The position numbers were made by a program, and so were the translations under genes. Below, piece after piece: positions 25,204 through 33,506 of a stretch of DNA of 64,000 bases. Origin of the DNA: AP-15 sp963702685 (GTDB lineage: Bacteria > Pseudomonadota > Alphaproteobacteria > ATCC43930 > CGMCC-115725); contig CAVPDQ010000009.1 of NCBI GenBank assembly GCA_963702685.1, positions 62,001 through 126,000 of the forward strand. Direction: 5' to 3'. Each line of letters begins with the position of its first letter. Position 1 is the stretch's first letter. The notes under the pieces were generated by a model. It was not told where the DNA came from and ran no database searches. It saw only the letters and a list, made by a program, of their open reading frames with translations.

Positions 25204-27072
25204 GGCTCTTCCTCTGGCAAATCGTTTTCCGTCTGCCAAATCGTTTGTCTCGGGGTCTGCGACCATGCCGTCCCCGGCTTCCGCCGGATGCTCGCGCACG
25301 GCCGAAATCGTCGCTCCCGGAAAGGTCTCCATCACCGCCCGCACCAACGGGTGCCGGGTCACCTCGTTGCGCAGCTCGCTCTGATGCCGCTCCTGCTGCT
25401 GGCGCAAGGTCGGCTCGCCCTCGGCCTCGGAAACCGCGACCATCCAGCGCGTCCCGGTCCACTCGCCGAGCAAGGCGCCGAGCCGGTTGGCGAGGTCGCG
25501 GGGCGCCGCCGGCTCCGGGCGGAACTCGATCCGCCCCGGCTCGAACCGCACCAGATGCAGATGCGTCACGAGGTGCGCCCGCAGCACCGCCTCGCGCCGC
25601 TGGTCGAACAGCGCCACGACCTCGTCGAAATTTTGCGGCACCGGCTCGTGCGACGCCACCGGCGCCGTCGGGCCGGAGCTTTCGACCGGATCGAGCGCCG
25701 CCTCAGCCAATTCGACCGGCACGCGCAGCGGCGCCGCAGCCGCGCCGGAAGGCCGTGGCGACGCGGGCATCGGCTCCTCCACTCGTCGCTGCGGCGACGC
25801 GGGCATCGGCTCCTCCACTCGTCGCTGCGGCGACGCGGGCATCGGCTCCTCCACTCGTCGCTGCGGCGACGCGGGCATCGGCTCCTCCGTCCGCCGCGGC
25901 GTCGGCGCGGCTGGCCGCTGCAGCGTCGCGACCAGCTCTGCCGGCGCCGGCAGGTCGGCGACATAGGCGAGCCGGATCAGCACCATCTCCGCCGCCTGGA
26001 TCGGCGCGGGTGCCGTCTGCACCTCGGCAAGCCCTTTCAGCAGCATCTGCCACAGGCGCGCCAGCACCGGCATCGACAATTTCTCGGCGAGCGGCTGGGC
26101 GCGCGCGCGTTCGCCTTCGCTCGCCGGGTCGCCGATGCCGGCCTCGGGCGCCAGCTTGAGACGGGTCAGGAAATGGCCGAGATCGAGCATCTCCTGCACT
26201 ATCAGGAGCGGGTCGGCGCCGTCGCGATAGAGCCGGTCGAGCACATCCAGCGCCGCCGCCGCGTCGCCGCGCAACACCAGCTCGAGCAGATCGAAGACGG
26301 CCCCGCGGTCGGCGCCCCCGAGCATGTCGCGCACCGCCCTTTGCGTCACCCGGCCGTCCGACAAGGCGATCGCCTGGTCGAGCAGCGAGAGCCCGTCGCG
26401 CACCGAGCCATCGGCGGCGCGCGCGATCAGCGCCAGTGCTGCGGGCTCGGCCTCGACCGCCTCGGCCGCGGCGACGCGCGCATAATGCTCGACCAGCCGC
26501 TCGGCCGGCACCCGGCGCAGCGCAAAGCGCTGGCAGCGTGACAGCACCGTCACCGGCACCTTGTGCATTTCGGTCGTCGCCAGCACAAAGACGGTATTGG
26601 GCGGCGGCTCCTCCAGCGTCTTCAACAATGCGTCGAAGGCCTGCTTCGACAGCATGTGGACTTCGTCGATGATGTAGATCTTGGTGCGCGCCGATACCGG
26701 GCGATAGCGCACCCCGTCGGTCAGGTCGCGGATCTCGGCGACCCCGGCATGCGAGGCCGCGTCCATCTCGATCACATCGACATGGCGGTCCTCGGCGATC
26801 GCGCGGCAATGCTGGCACTCGCCGCACGGCTCGATCGTCGGGCCGCCGGCGCCGTCCTTGCCGACGCAATTCAAGGCGCGGGCGATGATCCGCGCCGTCG
26901 TCGTCTTGCCGACCCCGCGCACCCCGGTCAGCATAAAGGCGTGCGCAATGCGCCCGGTCGCGATCGCGTTCGACAGGGTGCGGACGATCGCCTCCTGCCC
27001 GATCAGCTCGGCGAAGGTCTGCGGCCGGTATTTGCGGGCGAGAACGCGATAGGCGTTTGCCGGGTCGCTCAT
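25200..27072 (-). CDS. dnaX: DNA polymerase III tau/gamma subunit; as read, fused in frame to YbaB
   Basis: DnaX is the clamp-loader ATPase. It has Walker A GVRGVGKT (50-57), zinc ligands Cys69/83/86/89, Walker B IIDEVH (134-139) and the sensor region VLSRCQRF. Domain III and a C-terminal tau region (QNFDEVVALFDQRREAVL) follow, with a 12-residue tandem repeat at about 394-438. As sequenced, the frame has no stop before YbaB and reads to 24883, giving 729 residues. Removing one base from the TTTT (coding AAAA) at 25225-25228 would end DnaX with NDLPEEEP and a TGA at 25202-25200 that overlaps the ybaB ATG as ATGA. I therefore give 25200 as the probable natural end. The start has only a weak ribosome site. 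Confidence 0.9.
25757..25890. repeat. 36-bp in-frame tandem repeat in dnaX, nearly four copies
   Basis: Nearly identical 36-base units (starting at 25757, 25793, 25829 and 25865) encode the peptide EEPMPASPQRRV repeated in the proline-rich linker between the clamp-loader core and the tau region. The near-identity of the copies points to recent expansion. Confidence 0.92.
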
Positions 27073-27106
27073 TCAGAAAACCACGAACACAGCCGGGATC
27101 GCGGGT

Positions 27107-27201
27107 GGGAGACCGGCAGCGACCCAGGCCGCAACTCGTTACGGCTGCTTCCTTCCGGACCTGACCGGGTTGGCGAGAGGCCTGCCCGCCGCCGGGCTCC
27201 C
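27107..27201 (-). ncRNA. ffs: Small signal recognition particle RNA (4.5S type)
   Basis: On the minus strand this roughly 95-base RNA contains the invariant apical loop word GGTCAGGTCCGGAAGGAAGC, then AGCCGTAACGAGTTGCGG. The outer arms GGGAGCCCGGCGGCGGGCAG and CTGGGTCGCTGCCGGTCTCCC pair into the long helix VIII stem. It partners Ffh in co-translational membrane targeting. It lies 35 bases upstream of dnaX on the same strand. Confidence 0.93.
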
Positions 27202-27418
27202 GCCCCACTATATCAGCAGCGGCCGCGCGCACGGCAAGCTTCCCGACCATAAGCCGCCGGATCTGAGGCAGGCGATGCGGATTTTCTGCAAGGGCGATGT
27301 CGATCTTGCCGGAGCCCAATCGTCGCGCTCCAGCTCCGCAGGTCGATGCGGCTTTGCGGCGGGGAGCGGGTGGAATAGATCGCGGCGCGCTGCGTCGTAA
27401 TGATCAAAATGATCAAAC

Positions 27419-27444
27419 GGCCTGCTGACCGCGGTCAGCAGGCC
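27419..27444. promoter_or_regulatory. Perfect 26-bp palindrome upstream of the beta-propeller gene
   Basis: GGCCTGCTGACCG is followed immediately by its exact reverse complement, 33 bases before the start codon at 27478. Direct ATGATCAAA repeats sit just upstream. It could be a repressor operator or an RNA hairpin in the leader. Confidence 0.6.
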
Positions 27445-27477
27445 GGGAACGCGGCTGTGAGCTGGGAGGGCGGCGTG

Positions 27478-28596
27478 ATGAAGCATCTCGTCAACGGCTG
27501 GGCGCGCATGGTGCTCGCGACTTTGGCTATGGCAGCATCCATTTCGATTGCCGCCGCGGCGAGGGCTGGGGACCAGCCGCAGCCGTTTCTGCCGGACGCG
27601 ATCACATCCTCCACGATCCCGGCGAACGGCGACCTCAACCCCTATGGCGTGGCGATCGTGCCGCGCGGCTTTCCGGCGGGCGGGAAGATTGCACCTGGCG
27701 ATGTGCTGGTTTCGAACTTCAACAACAAAAAGAACGACCAGGGCACCGGCACAACAATCATCCAATTCACGCCCGACGATACGATCGCACCCGGCGTGCC
27801 GGCCGGGCAAAAAGGCAGCGCCACCGTGTTCTTCCAGGGGTCGGGCCTCGGTCTGACCACCGCCCTCGGCGTCTTGCAGCGCGGGTTTGTGCTGGTCGGC
27901 AACGTCCCGACCTCGGGCGGGGTGATCCAGCCGCCGGGGTCGCTGTTGTTTCTCGACCGCAACGGCAAAATGGTGGCGCCGTCGCCCTACACCAACCAGC
28001 TCGACGGCCCGTGGGACCTGACGATCGACGACGAGCTCGATAGCGCGCTGGTGTTTGTCTCCAACGTCAACAACGGCACCGTCACCCGGTTGAACCTAAT
28101 GGTGTCGCTGACCGCCATCACGGTCAAAAGCGCCACCGTGATCGCCTCGGGCTATTCGGTCGCGCTCAATTCGGCGGCGCTGATCCTGGGGCCGACCGGC
28201 CTCGCCTATGACCGTGGCAGCGATATTCTTTATGTCGCATCGACCAACGACAACGAGGTCTTTGCGGTGGCCCATGCGGGTTCGCGCAGCGGGTCGTCGG
28301 GGACGGGTGCGGTCATCTTCAAAGACCCGCATTTGCGCGGGCCGCTGGCGCTGGTGCTCGCCCCGAACGGCGATTTGCTGACCGCCAACGGCGACGCGGT
28401 CAACCAGGACCCGACCCAGCCCAGCGAGATCGTCGAATTCACCAAAAAAGGCAAATTCGTCAGCCAGTTCAATGTCGATGCGATGCAGGGCGGCGCGTTC
28501 GGCCTAGCCGTCGCCCGGATCAGCCGCGACACCGACCGGCTCGCCTATATCGACGACGTTCCAAACACCGTCACCGTGCTCGACCGCGGTCCATAA
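27478..28596 (+). CDS. Secreted NHL/YVTN-like beta-propeller protein
   Basis: This 372-residue protein starts at 27478 behind GGGAGGGCGG. A signal peptide is clear (MVLATLAMAASISIAAAARA). The rest is built of repeated four-stranded blades with motifs such as NPYGVAIVPRGF, GPWDLTIDDELDSALVFVSN, GPTGLAYDRGSDILYVASTN and GPLALVLAPNGDLLTANGDA, the pattern of NHL/SMP-30 type beta-propellers. It is probably periplasmic or exported. No catalytic residues are evident, so a binding or scaffold role is as likely as an enzymatic one. A perfect 26-bp palindrome lies in its leader, suggesting specific regulation. Neighbours give no pathway clue. Confidence 0.75.
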   Translation: MKHLVNGWARMVLATLAMAASISIAAAARAGDQPQPFLPDAITSSTIPANGDLNPYGVAIVPRGFPAGGKIAPGDVLVSNFNNKKNDQGTGTTIIQFTPDDTIAPGVPAGQKGSATVFFQGSGLGLTTALGVLQRGFVLVGNVPTSGGVIQPPGSLLFLDRNGKMVAPSPYTNQLDGPWDLTIDDELDSALVFVSNVNNGTVTRLNLMVSLTAITVKSATVIASGYSVALNSAALILGPTGLAYDRGSDILYVASTNDNEVFAVAHAGSRSGSSGTGAVIFKDPHLRGPLALVLAPNGDLLTANGDAVNQDPTQPSEIVEFTKKGKFVSQFNVDAMQGGAFGLAVARISRDTDRLAYIDDVPNTVTVLDRGP

Positions 28597-28696
28597 GCAG
28601 GATTTCGATCGCGGGCACGATCACGACGACGACAATAGCCAATGACCATGTCCCCCTCCGCCCAGCTCGGGCGTGGCTGAACACGATCAGGCTCTA

Positions 28697-28930
28697 ATGT
28701 CGGGCTACCTGCCGCTCCTCGGGATTGCCGGGATGATGGCCTGACCGTCGGCGCCAATCTGATGCTGAAGCATGTCGCGGTAATCCTCGCCGCCGGCATA
28801 TTGCTGCACGAGGCGATCTCGCCCGTCTCGTGGCTCGGCGTCCTTTGCATCGCGATCGGCATCTCGCTCGTCGGCACGGCGAGCCGCGCCCGAGGCGGCT
28901 GCGCGCGATGCGGCCAGCCGAGAGCGGTGC
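28697..28930 (+). pseudogene. Remnant of a small EamA/SMR-type membrane transporter
   Basis: Fragments of a small multidrug-resistance or ArnE-like membrane protein are visible: MSGYLPLLGIAGMMA, a stop or frame change near 28728, then LTVGANLMLKHVA. This joins directly to a last-helix region ILLHEAISPVSWLGVLCIAI with the typical ending GISLVG. The middle helices are missing, so it is a frameshifted internal-deletion remnant. It lies antisense to the 3' part of the methyltransferase frame. Confidence 0.5.
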
Positions 28931-29673
28931 TGCGAGAGATAATCGACCGCGTAGCGCGGCAACCGCCGGACCGCCGCGTGCTGGAGCCGGTCGGCGAGCG
29001 GCCGGTATTCGCGCAGCCTTTGCGTCTCCGCGACGCGATCGGCGCGCAGCTGCCGCGGCAAATCGCCGAGCCCCGCCTCGGCCGCGTAGAGCAGCATGTT
29101 GCAGCGGTACCAGCTCTGGATGCGCGGGTTCCCGGCAATTCGCGGCCGGATGCAATCGATTGCCGCGTAGCCGCGCTCGCGGAATTTCGACCGCCAATAT
29201 TCGAGCGGCTGCTCGTTGAGGTGGTGCTCGCCGCCTTGCCCCGGCACCGCCGCCGAAAACAGCACGAGCGGCGCGTGCGCCGTCAGCGTCGCGACAAAAT
29301 CGGATGCGCAGCCGGGCGGCAGGTGCTCGGCGACTTCGAGGCTCTGCACGACATCGAAACGCCGGCCGAGATCGACCGGGCGGCTCAGATCCGCGGCATA
29401 AAACTGCCGTTCTTCGATCATCAGCCGGCGCCGATCGACATGGGGGCCGTCGATGCCGGCCACCTCGGCGCCGGTGTTGCGCCATACGCTGAGCCACGCA
29501 CCTTCGCCGCAGCCAAAATCGGCAACGCTGCGGATCGGCATCGAGCCGGTCAGCAACGGCACGATCGCTGCGGCTGAGCGGATGGCAAACGACGCCAGAA
29601 AATCGTAGAAATCAGTGTTGTACGGATGCACTTCGGCAGCCTCCGCCGGGGTGCCGCCGGTATAGCGACACAT
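28705..29673 (-). CDS. SAM-dependent methyltransferase (3' end probably aberrant)
   Basis: The first 250 of 322 residues are a class I methyltransferase: motif I SVADFGCGEGAWLSVW, acidic strand VAGIDGPHVDRRRL, motif IV RFDVVQSLEVAEHLPPGCAS and LVLFSAAVPGQGGEHHLNEQ. The HHLNEQ wording is common in methyltransferases of glycan or natural-product clusters. From about residue 255 on the frame runs antisense through a transporter remnant and is low-complexity (RAAASGAARRADERDADRD), so the natural stop was probably lost when that remnant was joined. It diverges from the HAD gene. Confidence 0.75.
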   Translation of the reverse strand: MCRYTGGTPAEAAEVHPYNTDFYDFLASFAIRSAAAIVPLLTGSMPIRSVADFGCGEGAWLSVWRNTGAEVAGIDGPHVDRRRLMIEERQFYAADLSRPVDLGRRFDVVQSLEVAEHLPPGCASDFVATLTAHAPLVLFSAAVPGQGGEHHLNEQPLEYWRSKFRERGYAAIDCIRPRIAGNPRIQSWYRCNMLLYAAEAGLGDLPRQLRADRVAETQRLREYRPLADRLQHAAVRRLPRYAVDYLSQHRSRLAASRAAASGAARRADERDADRDAKDAEPRDGRDRLVQQYAGGEDYRDMLQHQIGADGQAIIPAIPRSGR

Positions 29674-29708
29674 GGTTGAAGCATGCTTAACCGAGCTGGC
29701 GTGATAGA

Positions 29709-30446
29709 ATGACGGCGATGACCGATTTGCCGCGCGCCATATTGTTCGATCTCGACGACACGATCATTTCGGCGTTCGGTCAGGCGGAGTCGCAATGGCA
29801 GCGGGTGGTCGGCGCGGTCGCCGACCGTCTGGCGCCGATCGGCCCGGACGCCTTGATCGCCGCGATTCAGGAATGCTCACGCGAGCTGTGGGCCGACCCG
29901 ACGCAGCACAAGCATTGGCGGCACCGGATCGTCGCAGCGCGCCGCCGGATCGTCGCTGCTGCGTTTGCCGGGCTGGGGGCGGCCGGGCATCGGGTCCCCG
30001 AGCGAGCGCTGAGCAATACGCTGGCCGACGAGTTCAACGCGCTGCACAACGCCGAGCTGCGCTGCTTTCCGGGCGCGCACGAAACTCTCGACCGGCTGAA
30101 GGAGCTGGGCGTGCGCCTGGCGCTGATCACCAACGGCGCCGCCGAGCCGCAGCGCGCCAAAGTCGTTCGCTTTGCCCTCGAGCACCGCTTCGACCATATC
30201 CAGATCGAGGGCGAGCACGGTTTCGGCAAGCCGGAAGAGCGCGCCTACCGGCATGCGCTGCAGGCCCTTGGGGTCGGACCGCAGGAGGCGTGGATGGTCG
30301 GCGACAACCTCGAATGGGAGGTCGCCGCACCGCAGCGTCTCGGCATCTACGCGATCTGGCATGACGGCTACGGCGTCGGATTGCCGCCCGACTGCCCGGT
30401 GCGGCCCGACCGGATCATTCGCAGCTTGCCCGAATTGCTGCCATAG
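29709..30446 (+). CDS. HAD-superfamily hydrolase
   Basis: This 245-residue phosphatase has the four HAD motifs: ILFDLDDTI with nucleophile and acid aspartates, LALITNGAAEPQRAK with the threonine, Lys in FGKPEERAYRHAL, and WMVGDNLEWEVAAP with the final acidic pair. The helical cap between motifs 1 and 2 is typical of subfamily I (YjjG or haloacid-dehalogenase type). Substrates are commonly nucleotide or sugar phosphates; none is implied by context. Translation may begin at 29709 or at the second ATG at 29718 (MTDLPRAILF). It converges with the DUF2721 gene, stops 22 bases apart. Confidence 0.88.
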   Translation: MTAMTDLPRAILFDLDDTIISAFGQAESQWQRVVGAVADRLAPIGPDALIAAIQECSRELWADPTQHKHWRHRIVAARRRIVAAAFAGLGAAGHRVPERALSNTLADEFNALHNAELRCFPGAHETLDRLKELGVRLALITNGAAEPQRAKVVRFALEHRFDHIQIEGEHGFGKPEERAYRHALQALGVGPQEAWMVGDNLEWEVAAPQRLGIYAIWHDGYGVGLPPDCPVRPDRIIRSLPELLP

Positions 30447-30468
30447 CCTTGCCGGACCCCGCGGCGGC

Positions 30469-30987
30469 TCACCTCGGCTCGAACAAGCGGCGCGCGTTGG
30501 CGCGGGCGCGCATGCCGCTGCCGGCCATCAGCATTTCGAGGGTGAAGGCGCCGATCGCACCCATCGTCGAGATGACGGCGAGACCAAAGGTCGTGAACAA
30601 TATCGAGGCGACCGTCGCATCCTTCAAAGCGCCGACAAAGAGCGTCAGCACCGAGGCGCAGGTGGCCGCCCCGGCAATGGCGGCGAGAACGACCGCAGTG
30701 TCGAGCGCCAAGGACCGCCGGCGCAGGTGCAGCAGCTCGGCGGTCATGGCAACGGCCTTGTCGCCATCGGCGCCCTCGATCGCCTTGTCGCCGTCGGCGC
30801 CCTCGATCGCCTTGTCGCCATCGGCGCCCTCGACCGCCTTGGCGATCAAATCGGCAACGCGCGCGAGCCGGGTCGAAAACACGTTCAACAGGGTGGCGAT
30901 CCCGGACAAGAGAAAGATCGGCGTCAGCGCCACTTGAATGACGTGGGCAACGAGGTCGAGTGAGGAGCTGTCGGTGAGGCCGGGCAT
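30469..30987 (-). CDS. DUF2721 membrane protein
   Basis: This 172-residue inner-membrane protein begins MPGLTDSSSLDLVAHVIQVA and has three hydrophobic segments: about 14-34 (ALTPIFLLSGIATLLNVF), about 90-115 and about 120-150. FSTRLARVADL and HLRRRSLALDTAV match DUF2721, a family of unknown role. Between the first and second helices lies a tandem repeat of the nonapeptide EGADGDKAI, three copies, coded by a 27-bp repeat. Longer frame upstream of 30987 lacks coding character. Confidence 0.8.
   Translation of the reverse strand: MPGLTDSSSLDLVAHVIQVALTPIFLLSGIATLLNVFSTRLARVADLIAKAVEGADGDKAIEGADGDKAIEGADGDKAVAMTAELLHLRRRSLALDTAVVLAAIAGAATCASVLTLFVGALKDATVASILFTTFGLAVISTMGAIGAFTLEMLMAGSGMRARANARRLFEPR
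30755..30840. repeat. 27-bp in-frame tandem repeat in the DUF2721 gene
   Basis: Three nearly identical 27-base units encode EGADGDKA(I/V) in the cytoplasmic or periplasmic loop of the DUF2721 protein, with a fourth partial unit. Like the dnaX repeat it preserves frame. Confidence 0.9.
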
Positions 30988-31114
30988 GGCGCTCGCGTCG
31001 TTCGAATAGCGCGCCAACCATACACCAGCCGTTCGGGCGCGCCCAAACGACCGCCTCCATCCCCCTCGATCCCAGGGTCCTGCCCGCGCAGAAGGTCCGG
31101 CCCGCGCAGCAGGA

Positions 31115-31816
31115 TCATCCGGCCGGCGCCGGCGACAGGAGCTCGCCGCGAACGAATTCGGCGCGCGGTGCGAAGTCGAGGCCGGTCCCGCTCCGCCGGC
31201 GCGACCGTTTCGATGCCGCCAGCATGGCCTCGAACGCCGGCTCGTCGTCGCGCCAGCCGAGCAACCGCGCAATCTCGACAAAACCAAAAAACTGCCTTGT
31301 CGGCGGCCGCGAAAACCGGCTCTCGCCAGCGCCGTCCCGCGCGCCGCGGCCGAGCGTCGATCCGAGGGTTTCGGCCCATAAATCCGCCTCGAACGCGTCC
31401 GGCAGCGGCTCACCACGCCTTGCCTCGGCCGTGTGCGAATCGCGGCGGATCCGGGTCGCCAAGGGATCGAGCTGCTGGAGCATGCGCAGCGCTGTCTTAT
31501 TGGTCACTTCGAGCTTGAGATGCAGCTGATGCGCGTTGACCCGGGTCTTGCAGCACGCCAAGAGAAAGCACGCCTGCAGCCATTTCTGCAGCGGCACGTG
31601 GCTGCTGTCGAAGATGGTCGCCATCGTGACGCGAAACTGCTTTCGGCAGCGACAGCACAGCTTCAAGCCGGTGCGCGCGCCCTTGCCGATCACCGCGCCG
31701 ATCCGCTCGGTGTTGCCGCAATGCGGGCATTCGGGGCCGTTCGGCCAGACTATTTGCCCGAGCTTGGCGTGCGCCGCCGCCTCATCCCAAAAACACGGCT
31801 GGACGATGCTCGACAT
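31115..31816 (-). CDS. IS1595/ISXO2-type zinc-ribbon protein lacking the DDE domain
   Basis: The first 125 of 233 residues match the N-terminus of IS1595-family transposases. They include HAKLGQIVWPNGPECPHCG, the zinc ribbon completed by CCRCRKQF, and the helical SSHVPLQKWLQACFLLACCK and AHQLHLKLEVTNKTALRML. The catalytic DDE/ISXO2-like domain that should follow is absent. Instead an unrelated charged tail ends with FFGFVEIARLLGWRDDEPAF and KRSRRRSG. It could be a transposase remnant or a domesticated DNA-binding protein. No terminal inverted repeats are seen. Confidence 0.7.
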   Translation of the reverse strand: MSSIVQPCFWDEAAAHAKLGQIVWPNGPECPHCGNTERIGAVIGKGARTGLKLCCRCRKQFRVTMATIFDSSHVPLQKWLQACFLLACCKTRVNAHQLHLKLEVTNKTALRMLQQLDPLATRIRRDSHTAEARRGEPLPDAFEADLWAETLGSTLGRGARDGAGESRFSRPPTRQFFGFVEIARLLGWRDDEPAFEAMLAASKRSRRRSGTGLDFAPRAEFVRGELLSPAPAG

Positions 31817-31881
31817 AAATTTTCCTCCCGCTGCGAACCGCTATCGAATCGGGAGTCGGACATGATCTCTCTAAAATAGAA

Positions 31882-32787
31882 TTAACGATGATCGTTACCT
31901 CTAATGATTGTCGAGCTGTCCAAAGGCGGACCCCCTTGCGCCAGCGGGTGGGCGGGGTCCGGTGGCGCCAAGCTCGGGGTCGGCGGCAGCGGGGTCTCGT
32001 TGCGCTGTGCCTCGGCGGCGCGGCGCAGACGCCAGTAGGCGTGGATCGTCGCCGGGATCGAGCCGACATAGACGATGCCGACGACGGTCAAGGTCGGCCA
32101 AGGCGCGCTCGTAAAAAACGCGGTCAGCACGCCGATCCCGAGCAAGGTCGGAACCACCAGATGATGGGGAACGCGGATCCGCTTCAGCGATACGGTCGGG
32201 ACCCGGCTCACCATCAGCAGCGCCACGCCGGTGACGATGACGGCGCTCAGATAGGGCGAGCGGAACAGCCAATCGCCCCATTCGAAGCTCAAAAACATCG
32301 GCACCATGACGAGCCCGGCTCCGGCCGGGGCCGGCACCCCGGTAAAGAACGGGGCCGCGTAGGCCGGCTGGTCGGCGCCCAGCTGGGTATTGAACCGCGC
32401 CAGGCGAAGCGCGCAGCAGACCGCGAAAAAGAGGACTATCGCCCAGCCGACGCTGTGCAGCTGCGACAACGTCCACAAATAGAGCACCGCTGCCGGGGCC
32501 ACGCCAAAGCTGACAAAATCCGACAGGCTGTCGAGCTCGGCGCCAAAGCTCGAGGTCGATTTGAGGAGGCGAGCGATACGCCCGTCGAGGCCGTCGAAGA
32601 TGCCGGCGACGATAATCGCGAACACAGCGCGCTCGAAATTCGCGTGCGTGGCAAAGCGGATCGCCGTCATCCCGGCGCACAATGCCAAGAGGGTCAGAAC
32701 GTTCGGCACCATGCGGTTGACCGAGAGCGGGGACAGCCGGCGCACCCGCACCCGCGGCCGGCGCATTCTCGACCCACGGCTTCTCAT
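31882..32787 (-). CDS. pssA: CDP-diacylglycerol-serine O-phosphatidyltransferase
   Basis: This 301-residue integral membrane enzyme makes phosphatidylserine from CDP-diacylglycerol and serine. The CDP-alcohol phosphotransferase motif is complete: Asp65, Asp68-Gly69, Ala72-Arg73, Gly82, Asp86 and Asp90 (DGLDGRIARLLKSTSSFGAE region). About eight hydrophobic segments follow. The C-terminal 45 residues are a proline-rich tail (PLPPTPSLAPPDPAHPLAQG). Its ATG overlaps the psd stop by four bases (ATGA), so the two are coupled and together make phosphatidylethanolamine. Confidence 0.93.
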   Translation of the reverse strand: MRSRGSRMRRPRVRVRRLSPLSVNRMVPNVLTLLALCAGMTAIRFATHANFERAVFAIIVAGIFDGLDGRIARLLKSTSSFGAELDSLSDFVSFGVAPAAVLYLWTLSQLHSVGWAIVLFFAVCCALRLARFNTQLGADQPAYAAPFFTGVPAPAGAGLVMVPMFLSFEWGDWLFRSPYLSAVIVTGVALLMVSRVPTVSLKRIRVPHHLVVPTLLGIGVLTAFFTSAPWPTLTVVGIVYVGSIPATIHAYWRLRRAAEAQRNETPLPPTPSLAPPDPAHPLAQGGPPLDSSTIIRGNDHR

Positions 32788-33473
32788 TGCGCGATCCCCT
32801 GACGCGCCGGCTCCTGCGCCAGACGGTCGGCGAGGACGGTCTCGCCGCCCACCATGCGCTGTCCGGCGATCACCATCGGCACATAAGGCGGCGGAACATA
32901 GACATCGACGCGCGAGCCGAAGCGGATGATGCCCATCCGCTGCCCGCTCGCAACCTGCTGGCCGTCATAGAGATCGCAGACGATGCGCCGGGCGACGAGG
33001 CCGGCGATCTGCACAAACGCGATCTCGGGCCCGTCCGCGGGAGCGAGGCGGATCGCCATCCGCTCGTTGTTGAGGCTCGCCTCCTCGCGGCTCGCATCGA
33101 CAAACCGGCCTTTGGTGTAGCGCAGCGCCGCGACCCGCCCGCCGATCGGAGCGCGGGTCACATGGACCGAAAAAAGATCGAGGAAAATCCCGATTCTGAC
33201 AAATCCCGCCTCGCCCATCGCAAGCTCGGCGGGGGGTGCGGCAGGGGCGATCGAGACGACGACCCCGTCGGCCGGGCTGACCAGCAATCCGGCGCGGTCC
33301 GGCGTGACCCGCCACGGGTCGCGAAAGAAATAGCCGAGCCATAGCGTGAGGATCAGCGCGATCCAGCCGATCGGCGACCACAGCGCAAGCAGCAGCACCG
33401 TGACGACCGCCGCCGGGACGACGAATTTGAGGCCGTCCGGATGCAGCGGGGTCAGAAAATCGCCTCTCAGCAC
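32784..33473 (-). CDS. psd: Phosphatidylserine decarboxylase
   Basis: This 229-residue proenzyme is the short (type II-like) alphaproteobacterial form. It would self-cleave at Gly186-Ser187 in IRFGSRVDVYVPP to create a pyruvoyl cofactor; the sequence is GS within FGSR rather than the LGST of enteric enzymes, as is common in this class. Charge-relay residues are Asp69 (SPADGVVV) and His104 (LFSVHVTRAP). Two hydrophobic segments at about 19-50 anchor it. It decarboxylates the product of the overlapping pssA gene to phosphatidylethanolamine in the inner membrane. Confidence 0.93.
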   Translation of the reverse strand: MLRGDFLTPLHPDGLKFVVPAAVVTVLLLALWSPIGWIALILTLWLGYFFRDPWRVTPDRAGLLVSPADGVVVSIAPAAPPAELAMGEAGFVRIGIFLDLFSVHVTRAPIGGRVAALRYTKGRFVDASREEASLNNERMAIRLAPADGPEIAFVQIAGLVARRIVCDLYDGQQVASGQRMGIIRFGSRVDVYVPPPYVPMVIAGQRMVGGETVLADRLAQEPARQGIAQ

Positions 33474-33506
33474 GCCCCATCGTCCCGCATGGCGAAGCCC
33501 CGGGGC

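Noticed and set aside
25225..25228. Programmed dnaX frameshift making a short gamma form
   Set aside because: The known signal is an A-rich slippery run before the tau region, with a hairpin; this run is at the extreme 3' end, so it cannot generate gamma.
27107..27201. Rho-independent terminator of an upstream gene
   Set aside because: The conserved GGAAGGAAGCAG apical sequence identifies it as SRP RNA; no U-run follows.
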